From Ottowia flava (GTDB lineage Bacteria; Pseudomonadota; Gammaproteobacteria; Burkholderiales; Burkholderiaceae_C): a DNA stretch of 64,000 nt. Both the position numbers and the translations under genes were made by a program. The stretch covers positions 310,001 through 374,000 of the forward strand of contig NZ_VRUA01000003.1 of assembly GCF_008017535.1 (NCBI RefSeq), given 5' to 3'. The first letter of the stretch is position 1, and each line of letters begins with the position of its first letter. The notes below the pieces were generated by a model. It had not been told where the DNA came from, searched no databases, and saw nothing but the letters and a program-made list of their open reading frames with translations. Below, in pieces: positions 57,231-64,000 of this stretch.

Positions 57231-60200
57231 GCAACCCCGCCTACGAACACAACGGCGCGCCCTGCACGCGCGAAGCCTTTTACGCCATCGCCTGCGACCC
57301 GCGGCGCAGCGTGGCGGTGGAAGCCTGCGCCGGCGCCGGCAAGACCTGGATGCTGGTGTCGCGCATCCTGCGCGCGCTGCTGGAAGGGGCCGAGCCGCAA
57401 GAGATCCTGGCCATCACCTTCACCAAAAAGGCGGCGGGCGAAATGCGCGAGCGCCTGCAGCAGTGGCTGAGCGACTTCGCCCGCCCGCGCCCGGCCGACG
57501 CTGACAAAGGCAGCCCGGCTGAAACCGAAGCCGCGTGGCACCAGCGCCTGGTCAATGAGCTGATCATGCGTGGAATCGACCTGCAGCCCGCCACGGATAA
57601 GCGCGAGCAGCTACAAAATTTGTATAAAGCGCTGCTGGCTTACGGCCGCACGGTGCAAATCCGCACCTTCCACAGCTGGTTCGCCGCCTTGCTGCGCAGC
57701 GCGCCTTTGCAGGTGCTGCAAGACCTGGGCCTGCCCTCGGCCTACGAGCTGCTGGAAGACGACCAGGACGCCGTCGCCGAAGTCTGGCGCCGCTACCTCG
57801 GCCAGGTCGCGCGCGACGAAAGCCTGCGCGCCGACTACGCCGCGCTGGTACAGGCGCTGGGCCGCTCCCGCACGCACGCCGCGCTGGAATCGGCGCTGGC
57901 CCGCCGCGTCGAATTTGCGCTGGCCGACGAAGTCGGTTGCGTGGACAGTGCCGTGCCCGCGTTCGATGCGGTGTACCCGCGCCTGGCCGGCGTCGCCGCG
58001 CCGTCCGACTGGCTGCTGGTGCGCGAGCCCGGTCGCGCTCTGCTGACGGCCGCCGCCGACGCGCTGGCGCCCGGCGCCCGCACCTATGCCGAAGCCGGCG
58101 CGAAGCTGCGCCAGGCACTGGCCGACCAAAACTGGCCCGGCGTGCAAGACGCGCTGCTGACCAAGGGGGGCGAGCCGCGCCGCTTCAGCGACAAGCTGGC
58201 CGCCATCGCCGACGTGCGCGCCGCGCAGGAAGAGCTGCTGGCGCTCTTGAAAGCCGAGCACCAGCAAACCGCGCGCGACCACCACCTGCGCATGGCGCGC
58301 CTCACGCGGCCGATGATCGCGGCGCTCAGCCAGCTCAAGCGCGAACGCGGCTGGGTCGACATGAGCGACGTCGAACGCGCCGCGCTCACCCTGCTGTCCG
58401 ACCCCTTCCTCAGCGGTTGGGTGCAAGAGCGCCTGGACGCGCGCGTGCGCCACCTGCTGATCGACGAGTTTCAGGACACCAACCCGCTGCAATGGCAGGC
58501 GCTGCACGCCTGGCTGGAAAGCTATGTCGGCGCCGGTGGCGGCCAAACACCGCCCAGCGTCTTCATCGTGGGCGACCCCAAGCAAAGCATTTACCGCTTC
58601 CGCCGTGCCGACCCGCGCGTGTTTACGGCCGCGCAAGACTTCGTCGTGCACGCGCTGGGCGGCGACCGCCTGGCTTGCGACCACACGCACCGCAACGCCA
58701 CGCGCGTGCTCGGCAGCGTCAACGACGTCATGCTGGCCGCGCAAACCGCGGGCGAATTCAGCGGCTACCGCGCCCACACCACGCAGTCGGCCGTCACCGG
58801 CGCGGTCGACGCGCTGCCGCTGATCCCGCGCCCGCCCAAGGCCGCGCGCGGCGGCGACGATGGCGGTGAAGACCAAGGCCCAGCCTGGCGCGACAGCCTC
58901 AGCACCCCGCGCGTCGCGCTGGAAGAAAAGCTCGGCATGCTGGAAGCGCGCCAGGCCGCGCGCTGGATCGCCGCGCGCGTGGCCAATGGGCGTGCGCCCA
59001 AAGACATCATGGTGCTGGCGCGCAAACGCCGGCCGCTGGGCCTGCTGCAGACCGAGCTGCGCCAGCTTGGCATCGCGTGTGAACAGCCCGAACAGCAGGT
59101 GCTGGGCGAGCTGGCGCCGGTTAAAGATGTGCTGGCCCTGGTCGACGCGCTGGTCTCGCCCGGTAACGACCTGGCGCTGGCACAGGCGCTGAAGTCGCCA
59201 CTGTTCGGCCTGGACGACGTCGCGCTGACCCAGATCGCGCTGGCCGTGCAGGCCGAACGCTCCGCCGCGCCCGACCAGGCTGCTCCCGCCTGGCTGGATG
59301 CGCTACCAAAAGTGAAGCTGCCCGCGCAGTACGCTGTAGGGCTGCACGCCGATTTGATGATTTATCAGGCTTGGCTGCTCAGCCTGCCGCCGCACGACGC
59401 GCTGCAGGCCATCTACAGCCACCGCGACGCGCTGGCGCGCTTTGCCGCCGCCGCGCCGCCGGCCGAGCGCGACCACACCGTCGCCCAGCTGCGCGCCTTA
59501 TTGGGCGCCGCGCTGCAAGTGCAGGGCGGCCGCTTCTTGACTGCCTACCAATGGGTGCGCGCGCTGCGCCGCCAACGCTTGATGGCGCCGCGCCACGCCG
59601 CGCCCGAAGCGGTACAACTGCTCACCGTGCACGGCGCCAAGGGGCTGGAGGCCGAAGAAGTGCTGCTGGTCGACAGCGCCGCGGGCCTCGCCAACCGCGG
59701 CGAGCCCGGCGCGCTGATCGACTGGCCCGGCGACGCCGCCGCGCCCACCCAGTTCGTCTTCCTGGCCAACACCAACGCCCCGCCGCCCAGCGCCGCCGAT
59801 CTGGCGGGCGAAGAAGCCGCCGCCCAGGCGCGCGAAGAGCTGAACGCGCTGTACGTCGCCATGACCCGCGCGCGCCAGCGCCTGGTGCTGTCCGGCGTCA
59901 CCCCGCACCACGTCCCCGCCAGCAGCTGGTGGCAGCGCATCGAGCCCCTGGCCGACACGTTGGACGCGCCCGACTCGGCCCCCGCCGCCACGCCCGACCC
60001 AGCGTCGTCGCCCAACCGGTTTTGCATGCTGGATCTGCCGCCGGCCTTACAACCAATTGCGCGGACAGCTCCTGAAAACGTAGCACATGGCGTTGCGACA
60101 GACGCCACGCCCGTCACCGAAAAGACCGACGCATCCCGCCTCGGCGAAGCCATGCACTGGTTGCTGGAAAACGCCGCCGACGGCCCTGGTGGCTGGCGCG

Positions 60201-60580
60201 CCGAAAGGCTGACGCAAGCACTGACCCGCTTCGCCCTCAGCGCCGACCAGGCCGCCCGCGCCGACGCCCTGGCCCGCCGCATCTACACCGGCGCCGGCGC
60301 CTGGGCCTGGTCCCCCGACCACGTGCTGGAAGCCTTCAACGAGGTCGAACTGACCCACCAAGGCGAGCGCCTGCGCATCGACCGCCTCGTCCGCCGCCGC
60401 GCCACCGACGACGAACCCGAAGCCTGGTGGGTGCTGGACTACAAAAGCGCGGCCCATCCCGAGCGCGACGCCACCCTGCAAGCCCAACTCAGCCGCTACC
60501 GCGCGGCCGTGGAACAGCTGTACCCAGGGCAGGTTGTGCGCGTGGCGTTTTTGAGTGGTGAGGGGAGGGTGGTGGGGTGA
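57227..60580 (+). CDS. AddA-like UvrD-type helicase/exonuclease
   Basis: 1117 residues from GTG 57227, overlapping the addB stop (GTGA), with AAAGGA upstream. Walker A CAGAGKTWML, motif Ia AITFTKKAAGEMRERL, Walker B LLIDEFQDTNPLQWQAL, motif III FIVGDPKQSIYRFRRAD, motif V LLTVHGAKGLEAEEV and motif VI YVAMTRARQRLVL. A RecB-type nuclease domain with LRIDRLVRRR and WVLDYKSAAHPE ends the protein. Two copies of the dispersed 40-bp repeat lie in frame within it (about residues 697-710 and 935-948), forming low-conservation linkers. The stop codon falls within a 19-bp tandem repeat. Confidence 0.9.
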   Translation: MSNPAYEHNGAPCTREAFYAIACDPRRSVAVEACAGAGKTWMLVSRILRALLEGAEPQEILAITFTKKAAGEMRERLQQWLSDFARPRPADADKGSPAETEAAWHQRLVNELIMRGIDLQPATDKREQLQNLYKALLAYGRTVQIRTFHSWFAALLRSAPLQVLQDLGLPSAYELLEDDQDAVAEVWRRYLGQVARDESLRADYAALVQALGRSRTHAALESALARRVEFALADEVGCVDSAVPAFDAVYPRLAGVAAPSDWLLVREPGRALLTAAADALAPGARTYAEAGAKLRQALADQNWPGVQDALLTKGGEPRRFSDKLAAIADVRAAQEELLALLKAEHQQTARDHHLRMARLTRPMIAALSQLKRERGWVDMSDVERAALTLLSDPFLSGWVQERLDARVRHLLIDEFQDTNPLQWQALHAWLESYVGAGGGQTPPSVFIVGDPKQSIYRFRRADPRVFTAAQDFVVHALGGDRLACDHTHRNATRVLGSVNDVMLAAQTAGEFSGYRAHTTQSAVTGAVDALPLIPRPPKAARGGDDGGEDQGPAWRDSLSTPRVALEEKLGMLEARQAARWIAARVANGRAPKDIMVLARKRRPLGLLQTELRQLGIACEQPEQQVLGELAPVKDVLALVDALVSPGNDLALAQALKSPLFGLDDVALTQIALAVQAERSAAPDQAAPAWLDALPKVKLPAQYAVGLHADLMIYQAWLLSLPPHDALQAIYSHRDALARFAAAAPPAERDHTVAQLRALLGAALQVQGGRFLTAYQWVRALRRQRLMAPRHAAPEAVQLLTVHGAKGLEAEEVLLVDSAAGLANRGEPGALIDWPGDAAAPTQFVFLANTNAPPPSAADLAGEEAAAQAREELNALYVAMTRARQRLVLSGVTPHHVPASSWWQRIEPLADTLDAPDSAPAATPDPASSPNRFCMLDLPPALQPIARTAPENVAHGVATDATPVTEKTDASRLGEAMHWLLENAADGPGGWRAERLTQALTRFALSADQAARADALARRIYTGAGAWAWSPDHVLEAFNEVELTHQGERLRIDRLVRRRATDDEPEAWWVLDYKSAAHPERDATLQAQLSRYRAAVEQLYPGQVVRVAFLSGEGRVVG
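59316..59355 (+). repeat. Dispersed ~40-bp repeat inside addA, copy 9
   Basis: AGCTGCCCGCGCAGTACG, then CTGTAGGGCTGCACGCC and GATTT: a full-length member read in frame as KLPAQYAVGLHADL-like protein sequence. Confidence 0.75.
60031..60070 (-). repeat. Dispersed ~40-bp repeat inside addA, copy 10
   Basis: On the minus strand AGCTGTCCGCGCAATTGG, then TTGTAAGGCCGGCGGCAG and ATCC. Read in frame on the plus strand as part of PPALQPIARTAPE. Confidence 0.7.
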
Positions 60581-60602
60581 GGGGAGGGTGGTGGGGTGAG
60601 GG
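60559..60602 (+). repeat. 19-bp tandem repeat at the addA stop
   Basis: TGAGGGGAGGGTGGTGGGG twice (60559-60577 and 60578-60596) plus a six-base start of a third unit. The addA stop TGA is the first codon of unit two. The following 60603-60725 holds no gene. Confidence 0.85.
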
Positions 60603-60725
60603 TGACGATCACAGAAGCACAGTCTGTATTGCCGTTCTATTCGATGACCGCTTCAGGTTTGGTGCGTTGAATCAGCCTTGAAGGCGACCTCCCTGCGCCC
60701 CTGTGGCGCGATATTTCAATGTGGG

Positions 60726-62627
60726 TCAAAGAATCGCAAGCGCGCGCTGATCTTCTGTGAACGCTCGCCCGACCACGAATTCCTCGACATTCAGCGACGG
60801 CGCAATTTGGGACGTTGCAATGATGACTTGGAAGTCCACCTCATAGGTGGAACACTCTTCGGCGATGATTTCTTGTAGCCGATAAGCTCGCGGACGCTCC
60901 ATGCCGCCATCTTCAATGCCATCCAAGATTAAGAAGCGTGGAAATCGCATCGTCGGGATTTCGGTAGAAGCTGTGAGTAGTGCAAGATGAAATAGATGGC
61001 GAAGTACTGCTGTAGAACTTTCAGAGAACTTGGCGGACCCGTCAATAATTATTTGATTGTCAATAAAACTGAAATGCACCTGCTCTGCGGTTCGGAATTC
61101 CTGTTGCCGATAGAGGTCTTTCTTGAGCAGTCGACTCAATGCGCTAGCAACCGCGTAGAAAACTTGTGATTTACGATCTTCCTGAGAAACTAGCAGCACC
61201 TCAATACTCGAATCGAGCGCATGAATGGTCTGCTGTAAATCATCGCGACGAGCCTGAAGATCCTTGATGACACTAGCAAGTCGTTGATTTTCATAGAGTG
61301 ATGTAATTTCCCGATCTAAAGAGCCAATCTCTCTCGACGCATTTTCCAAGGAAAGCTCGAGTTCACTTGACCAGAATTGGTTAAGCTCTATGTATCGTTG
61401 TTCTAAAATTCTAAGGGTCTGTTTAAGCTCGGGAGCGTTGAGGCGAAGCGCTCGAACTTCATTTTCTCGAATTTGAATTATTCCCTCGGATTCCTTTAGC
61501 TGCAAAAGCAGTTCATTGCGCATGCGAAGAATTTGAACCTCGCCGGCGTTGCCATCCATAGGGTTTTTGCATAGGACACATACTTCACCATTTCCGACTT
61601 TGAGCTCTGCGAGGCAACAGGGGCAAAAGTTGAAGACAATCGAGCCGAAGTAGCTGCGAGCGTCCTGCGATTCATCAAGGCTTTTAAGTCGTGAGGTCAC
61701 TTCTTCAATGAATTTCCGGGAATCGGCTATCTCTAACTCAATGCGGACGATGGTGTCCATCGTCGAAGCCAATTCCTTTTTTGCGGAATCGAGAGAAGCG
61801 CGTGTCGCGCCGTCGTCTTCGGAGCGCCGTTGATCACTCTTTATTGTTCGCTCCGCCTTCAAGAGTCTGACTTCTTCAAGGAGAGTAGCTCGCCGACGTT
61901 GAGCGTCGAGAATCTGTTGACCAAAGTGCTCCAAATCTACATATTGATCTGACTTTGCCAAGACGTGAAATATGCTTTTTAGTTCCGATTCCGCTTGAGA
62001 CAAATCTTTCTCAAAATTTCTCCGAGATAACTGAGCTGAATATAGCTCTTCATTGTAGGTGCCAGAAAGATAGTTTCCAACTGTCTCTCGGGTCAATGCG
62101 CTGTCGAACGAGTCGATCCTAAAAATTGGACTATGAAGAGATGGCTGATCGGCGTAGATCACTCTAAGAAACTGGTGCATTGTTAGATTTGATGCACCAT
62201 CCCCTTGTGCCTCAGGGAGGCCCAGTGCTTGTAGAAGAATCTGAGTGAAACTGAGCTTGTTTGAGCTACGCCGAAAAGGATATTGCTCCCATTCGACGAT
62301 TGGTGCAGTCAGCGCCTCGGCCATCTGTCCCCAGTAGATGTAAAGTGGTTGCTGCCTCTTCTCAGAGATGTCTCGACGTAGAGTAACATTTTCCCCATTC
62401 AGGGAAACGTCGAGAACGGAGTAGTCGCATAAAAGCGACTCCTTTTTCCATGGAATGTCTTCGGCTCCCATGGTGTATGCAATGAAATCTAGCGCCGTGG
62501 TCTTTCCGGAACTATTGTGTCCTCGAATTATGTTTAGCCCTTTGTGGAATTGAATTTCGAGCACCACACGAGCGTCTTTGATCACTGTCAAATGATTTAC
62601 AATTAAGGTGGGCTTAAATAACGTCAT
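60726..62627 (-). CDS. Rad50/SMC-like ABC ATPase of a probable ABC-3C system
   Basis: 633 residues. Walker A GHNSSGKTT at about 36-44; long coiled coils (about 195-320 and 365-500) flank a four-cysteine zinc knuckle (FCPCC near 333 and CVLCKNP near 350), as in Rad50-type hooks. The C-terminal lobe has a signature-like SESSTAVLRHLFHLAL and a Walker B-like FLILDGIEDGG, with IIATS after it. ABC ATPases with this layout, next to a small middle component and a protein ending in HIRW, are described as ABC-three-component systems. Overlaps the middle gene by 14 bp; ribosome site ATGGAG. Markedly AT-rich compared with addAB. Confidence 0.8.
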   Translation of the reverse strand: MTLFKPTLIVNHLTVIKDARVVLEIQFHKGLNIIRGHNSSGKTTALDFIAYTMGAEDIPWKKESLLCDYSVLDVSLNGENVTLRRDISEKRQQPLYIYWGQMAEALTAPIVEWEQYPFRRSSNKLSFTQILLQALGLPEAQGDGASNLTMHQFLRVIYADQPSLHSPIFRIDSFDSALTRETVGNYLSGTYNEELYSAQLSRRNFEKDLSQAESELKSIFHVLAKSDQYVDLEHFGQQILDAQRRRATLLEEVRLLKAERTIKSDQRRSEDDGATRASLDSAKKELASTMDTIVRIELEIADSRKFIEEVTSRLKSLDESQDARSYFGSIVFNFCPCCLAELKVGNGEVCVLCKNPMDGNAGEVQILRMRNELLLQLKESEGIIQIRENEVRALRLNAPELKQTLRILEQRYIELNQFWSSELELSLENASREIGSLDREITSLYENQRLASVIKDLQARRDDLQQTIHALDSSIEVLLVSQEDRKSQVFYAVASALSRLLKKDLYRQQEFRTAEQVHFSFIDNQIIIDGSAKFSESSTAVLRHLFHLALLTASTEIPTMRFPRFLILDGIEDGGMERPRAYRLQEIIAEECSTYEVDFQVIIATSQIAPSLNVEEFVVGRAFTEDQRALAIL

Positions 62628-63123
62628 ATCGGTGCTCCATCAGTCCGGTGCGTTGCTTAATCCCGCCTGGTCCCGTGAGTTGCATTTTACCCAGTTTGTC
62701 CAGTATGAAGTTAAGCACTTCTGTGTGTGCTTCATTGCTTCCTGGTGAATTGGATTTTAGTTCTGAGAGTGTATCTGGCAAATTTTTACTTGTTCTTAGA
62801 ACAATGCCAGATTCTAGTCTTTTTGGGTCAAATACTTCAGAGGCGGCTAGTAGGCGAGCGGCAGAATTTTGAATCAATTCCATGTCGCGGAAAGCCATTC
62901 TGCCGTTGACCGGCCCTCGATACTCGTTCTTTATGCTACTCGCCACCTTTTTAATCCGCATATACTCTCGGGGTAATTGTATGTGCGCCACTTCTGCTGG
63001 GAAAGAGAGGTAATAGTCTAGAATTCGCAACTTTGCTAACTCTAGCTCTGACAGCGTATTGGTGGCCACCAACATTCGGTGCACGCAGTGGTAGGCGTCA
63101 AACGCAGGGTGGTAGATTAGCAT
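62614..63123 (-). CDS. Probable ABC-3C middle component
   Basis: 169 residues from ATG 63123 (ribosome site GGTGGGA; a TTG at 63144 would overlap the upstream gene more). Helical: HPAFDAYHCVHRMLVATNTL, LAKLRILDYYLSFPAEVAHI, then LIQNSAARLLAASEVFD. The N-terminal layout of a short winged-helix-like protein whose Asp/His-rich first helix and RILDYYLSFP segment fit middle-component proteins that bridge the ATPase and the effector protein. Overlaps the C-terminal-domain gene by seven bases and the ATPase gene by 14. Function inferred from position and general resemblance. Confidence 0.6.
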   Translation of the reverse strand: MLIYHPAFDAYHCVHRMLVATNTLSELELAKLRILDYYLSFPAEVAHIQLPREYMRIKKVASSIKNEYRGPVNGRMAFRDMELIQNSAARLLAASEVFDPKRLESGIVLRTSKNLPDTLSELKSNSPGSNEAHTEVLNFILDKLGKMQLTGPGGIKQRTGLMEHRYDVI

Positions 63124-63671
63124 TTGTCCCACCGTATGTGGCAATTGCCACCGAGAAAAAAAAGTAGACCCATTAGGTCAAGATATGTCAATCCAAGGTC
63201 GTTCTCTCCAAGCATCGCGTGAGTGGGTTGAATGACTTTTGATATGACAATCTCATCGACTTCTTCGCGGGACTTCTCGGCCTCTATCGCTGGACGCGCG
63301 TTAAATATGAACTCGGTGTGTAATTTTGCCAGGATATGAGTGAGGATGTCCTGGGCGGCGGGCGACGTCTGCCATTTCATGACTAGCTTGGAAGCTTTTT
63401 GCTTCCATTGCATAGCGTCGTCGATCAAGTCCTGCCGTTTGCCCGCCGTCAGTTTTTCTTTCAGTCCACGGACATCGGCATTTGTCGACGTATTACAGTA
63501 GTGCTGTAACTGATCCGCAATCTGTGCGGTGTAAGGCGTTGCTTTATCAGCGTCTCGCAATATTTGATAAAGGCGAGAAAGCGAGGTTGGCGGCGACAGA
63601 TACGTGTTCTCGATCTTGTCGCGACCGATAACATCTCGACCTGCAGTATTGCCTAATTGCGTAGTAGGCAT
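63117..63671 (-). CDS. Probable ABC-3C C-terminal-domain protein with AGRDVIG motif
   Basis: 184 residues. The N-terminus has LGNTAGRDVIGRDKIENTY, a short Gly/Asp-rich module. The rest is helical (LSRLYQILRDADKATPYTAQ, LIDDAMQWKQKASKLVMKW) and ends with LMGLLFFLGGNCHIRWDKC; the final FLGGNCHIRW block is the pattern I associate with the CTD of ABC-3C proteins. No nuclease, peptidase or TIR effector domain is visible, so the effector may be elsewhere. Starts seven bases after the 40-residue gene. Its last bases overlap the middle component. Confidence 0.6.
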   Translation of the reverse strand: MPTTQLGNTAGRDVIGRDKIENTYLSPPTSLSRLYQILRDADKATPYTAQIADQLQHYCNTSTNADVRGLKEKLTAGKRQDLIDDAMQWKQKASKLVMKWQTSPAAQDILTHILAKLHTEFIFNARPAIEAEKSREEVDEIVISKVIQPTHAMLGENDLGLTYLDLMGLLFFLGGNCHIRWDKC

Positions 63672-63678
63672 TCAGTAG

Positions 63679-63801
63679 CTAACGCTTCGATTTGTCAATA
63701 CTGTCACCGCCGATAATGTCCCGACCGGCTTGATTGTTGTTTTGTGTTACTGTGTGAGTGCTTGTCGAACGCGTTGATTTGCGATTGAAGGTGAGCTTCA
63801 A
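63679..63801 (-). CDS. Small AGRDIIG-motif protein, 40 residues
   Basis: From a TTG at 63801 that overlaps the TGA of the 23-residue gene (TTGA), reading to TAG at 63679. Basic, Ser/Thr-rich start (KLTFNRKSTRSTSTHTV) followed by NNNQAGRDIIGGDSIDKSKR, whose AGRDIIG core matches AGRDVIG in the next protein. No own ribosome site, so translation would depend on coupling. No family assigned. Confidence 0.5.
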   Translation of the reverse strand: MKLTFNRKSTRSTSTHTVTQNNNQAGRDIIGGDSIDKSKR

Positions 63802-63869
63802 ACGAAACCAACAGCACCGAGCGCAGCAATTGCAGCAATCGCCCAAGCGCCGATTTCTTTCCAATCCAT
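63798..63869 (-). CDS. 23-residue membrane peptide heading the cassette
   Basis: ATG at 63869 with GAGGA seven bases upstream, stop TGA at 63798-63800. The product begins MDWKEIGAW, continues with an Ala/Ile/Leu-rich stretch and ends AVGFV: one predicted membrane span with a charged N-terminus. First gene of the leftward cassette. No family is recognised. The upstream 130 bp to the window edge are AT-rich with no confident promoter. Confidence 0.5.
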   Translation of the reverse strand: MDWKEIGAWAIAAIAALGAVGFV

Positions 63870-64000
63870 ACGTTGATCCTCGATTTAGATAAACTTAGTA
63901 GTGATGCGCGAAGGCGGTGTTGCCTGGTAAAAAAATGTAACACATATGTGGGGCTTCACAGATTGAGCAGAGGCGTCGCGTCAGTGCCGTGCATCCGCGT
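63870..64000. other. AT-rich leader of the right-edge cassette
   Basis: Contains the ribosome site of the 23-residue gene and an AT-rich run at 63930-63950. I see no gene and no promoter I would assert. Confidence 0.5.

Overview
This is a GC-rich window whose gene families and gene orders (boxABC with bclA and boxR, a pmd-type protocatechuate 4,5-cleavage cluster, tripartite tricarboxylate transporter 'Bug' receptors, trxA-rho-rpmE2, pstSCAB-phoUBR) point to a betaproteobacterium of the order Burkholderiales, most likely the family Comamonadaceae. The genus cannot be settled from the sequence alone. No rRNA, tRNA, CRISPR array, transposase or integrase was seen.

Layout. 1-7354: a partial metG, a Tat-signal short-chain dehydrogenase followed by a two-component system, a patatin-like lipase and the Fe-S carrier apbC. 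7600-15140: an inserted block with a visibly lower GC content. It carries an RpiR regulator, a class III aminotransferase, an M20 amidohydrolase, two Bug receptors and a phosphotriesterase-like hydrolase. It is bracketed by a direct duplication of the last ~128 bp of the benzoate-CoA ligase gene. 15129-22690: aerobic benzoyl-CoA (box) pathway, with bclA divergent from boxR, then boxC-boxB-boxA ending in a strong terminator. Matching palindromes in both control regions are probable BoxR operators. 22742-26440: an orphan ureD, then a Fur-type iron operon read leftwards (bfd, tonB, exbB, exbD, hemP). 26651-34463: protocatechuate 4,5-cleavage cluster (LysR regulator; transporter, hydratase, aldolase, PDC hydrolase, fused alpha-beta dioxygenase, semialdehyde dehydrogenase). 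34617-40570: assorted housekeeping and hypothetical genes, including an AI-2E-type permease fused to B12-binding-like and GAF-like domains. 40648-49065: phosphate control (ppx divergent from pstSCAB-phoU-phoB-phoR). 49049-54594: MATE exporter, ArnT-like membrane protein, rpmE2, rho, trxA. 54696-60580: addB-addA recombination helicase-nuclease pair.

The right edge (60726-63869) is an AT-rich cassette read leftwards. Its Rad50-like ATPase, middle protein and C-terminal-domain protein look like an ABC-three-component (ABC-3C) conflict or antiphage system. Two tiny, overlapping genes precede it: a 23-residue membrane peptide and a 40-residue peptide. The latter shares an AGRD(V/I)IG motif with the N-terminus of the C-terminal-domain protein. 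This cassette is the best candidate for an undescribed arrangement in the window.

A ~40-bp dispersed repeat recurs through spacers and, unusually, lies in frame inside addA (twice) and at the joint of the fused dioxygenase. The catabolic parts fit together: benzoate is activated by BclA and oxidised by BoxABC, while protocatechuate is imported and cleaved by the pmd cluster; both routes yield central metabolites.
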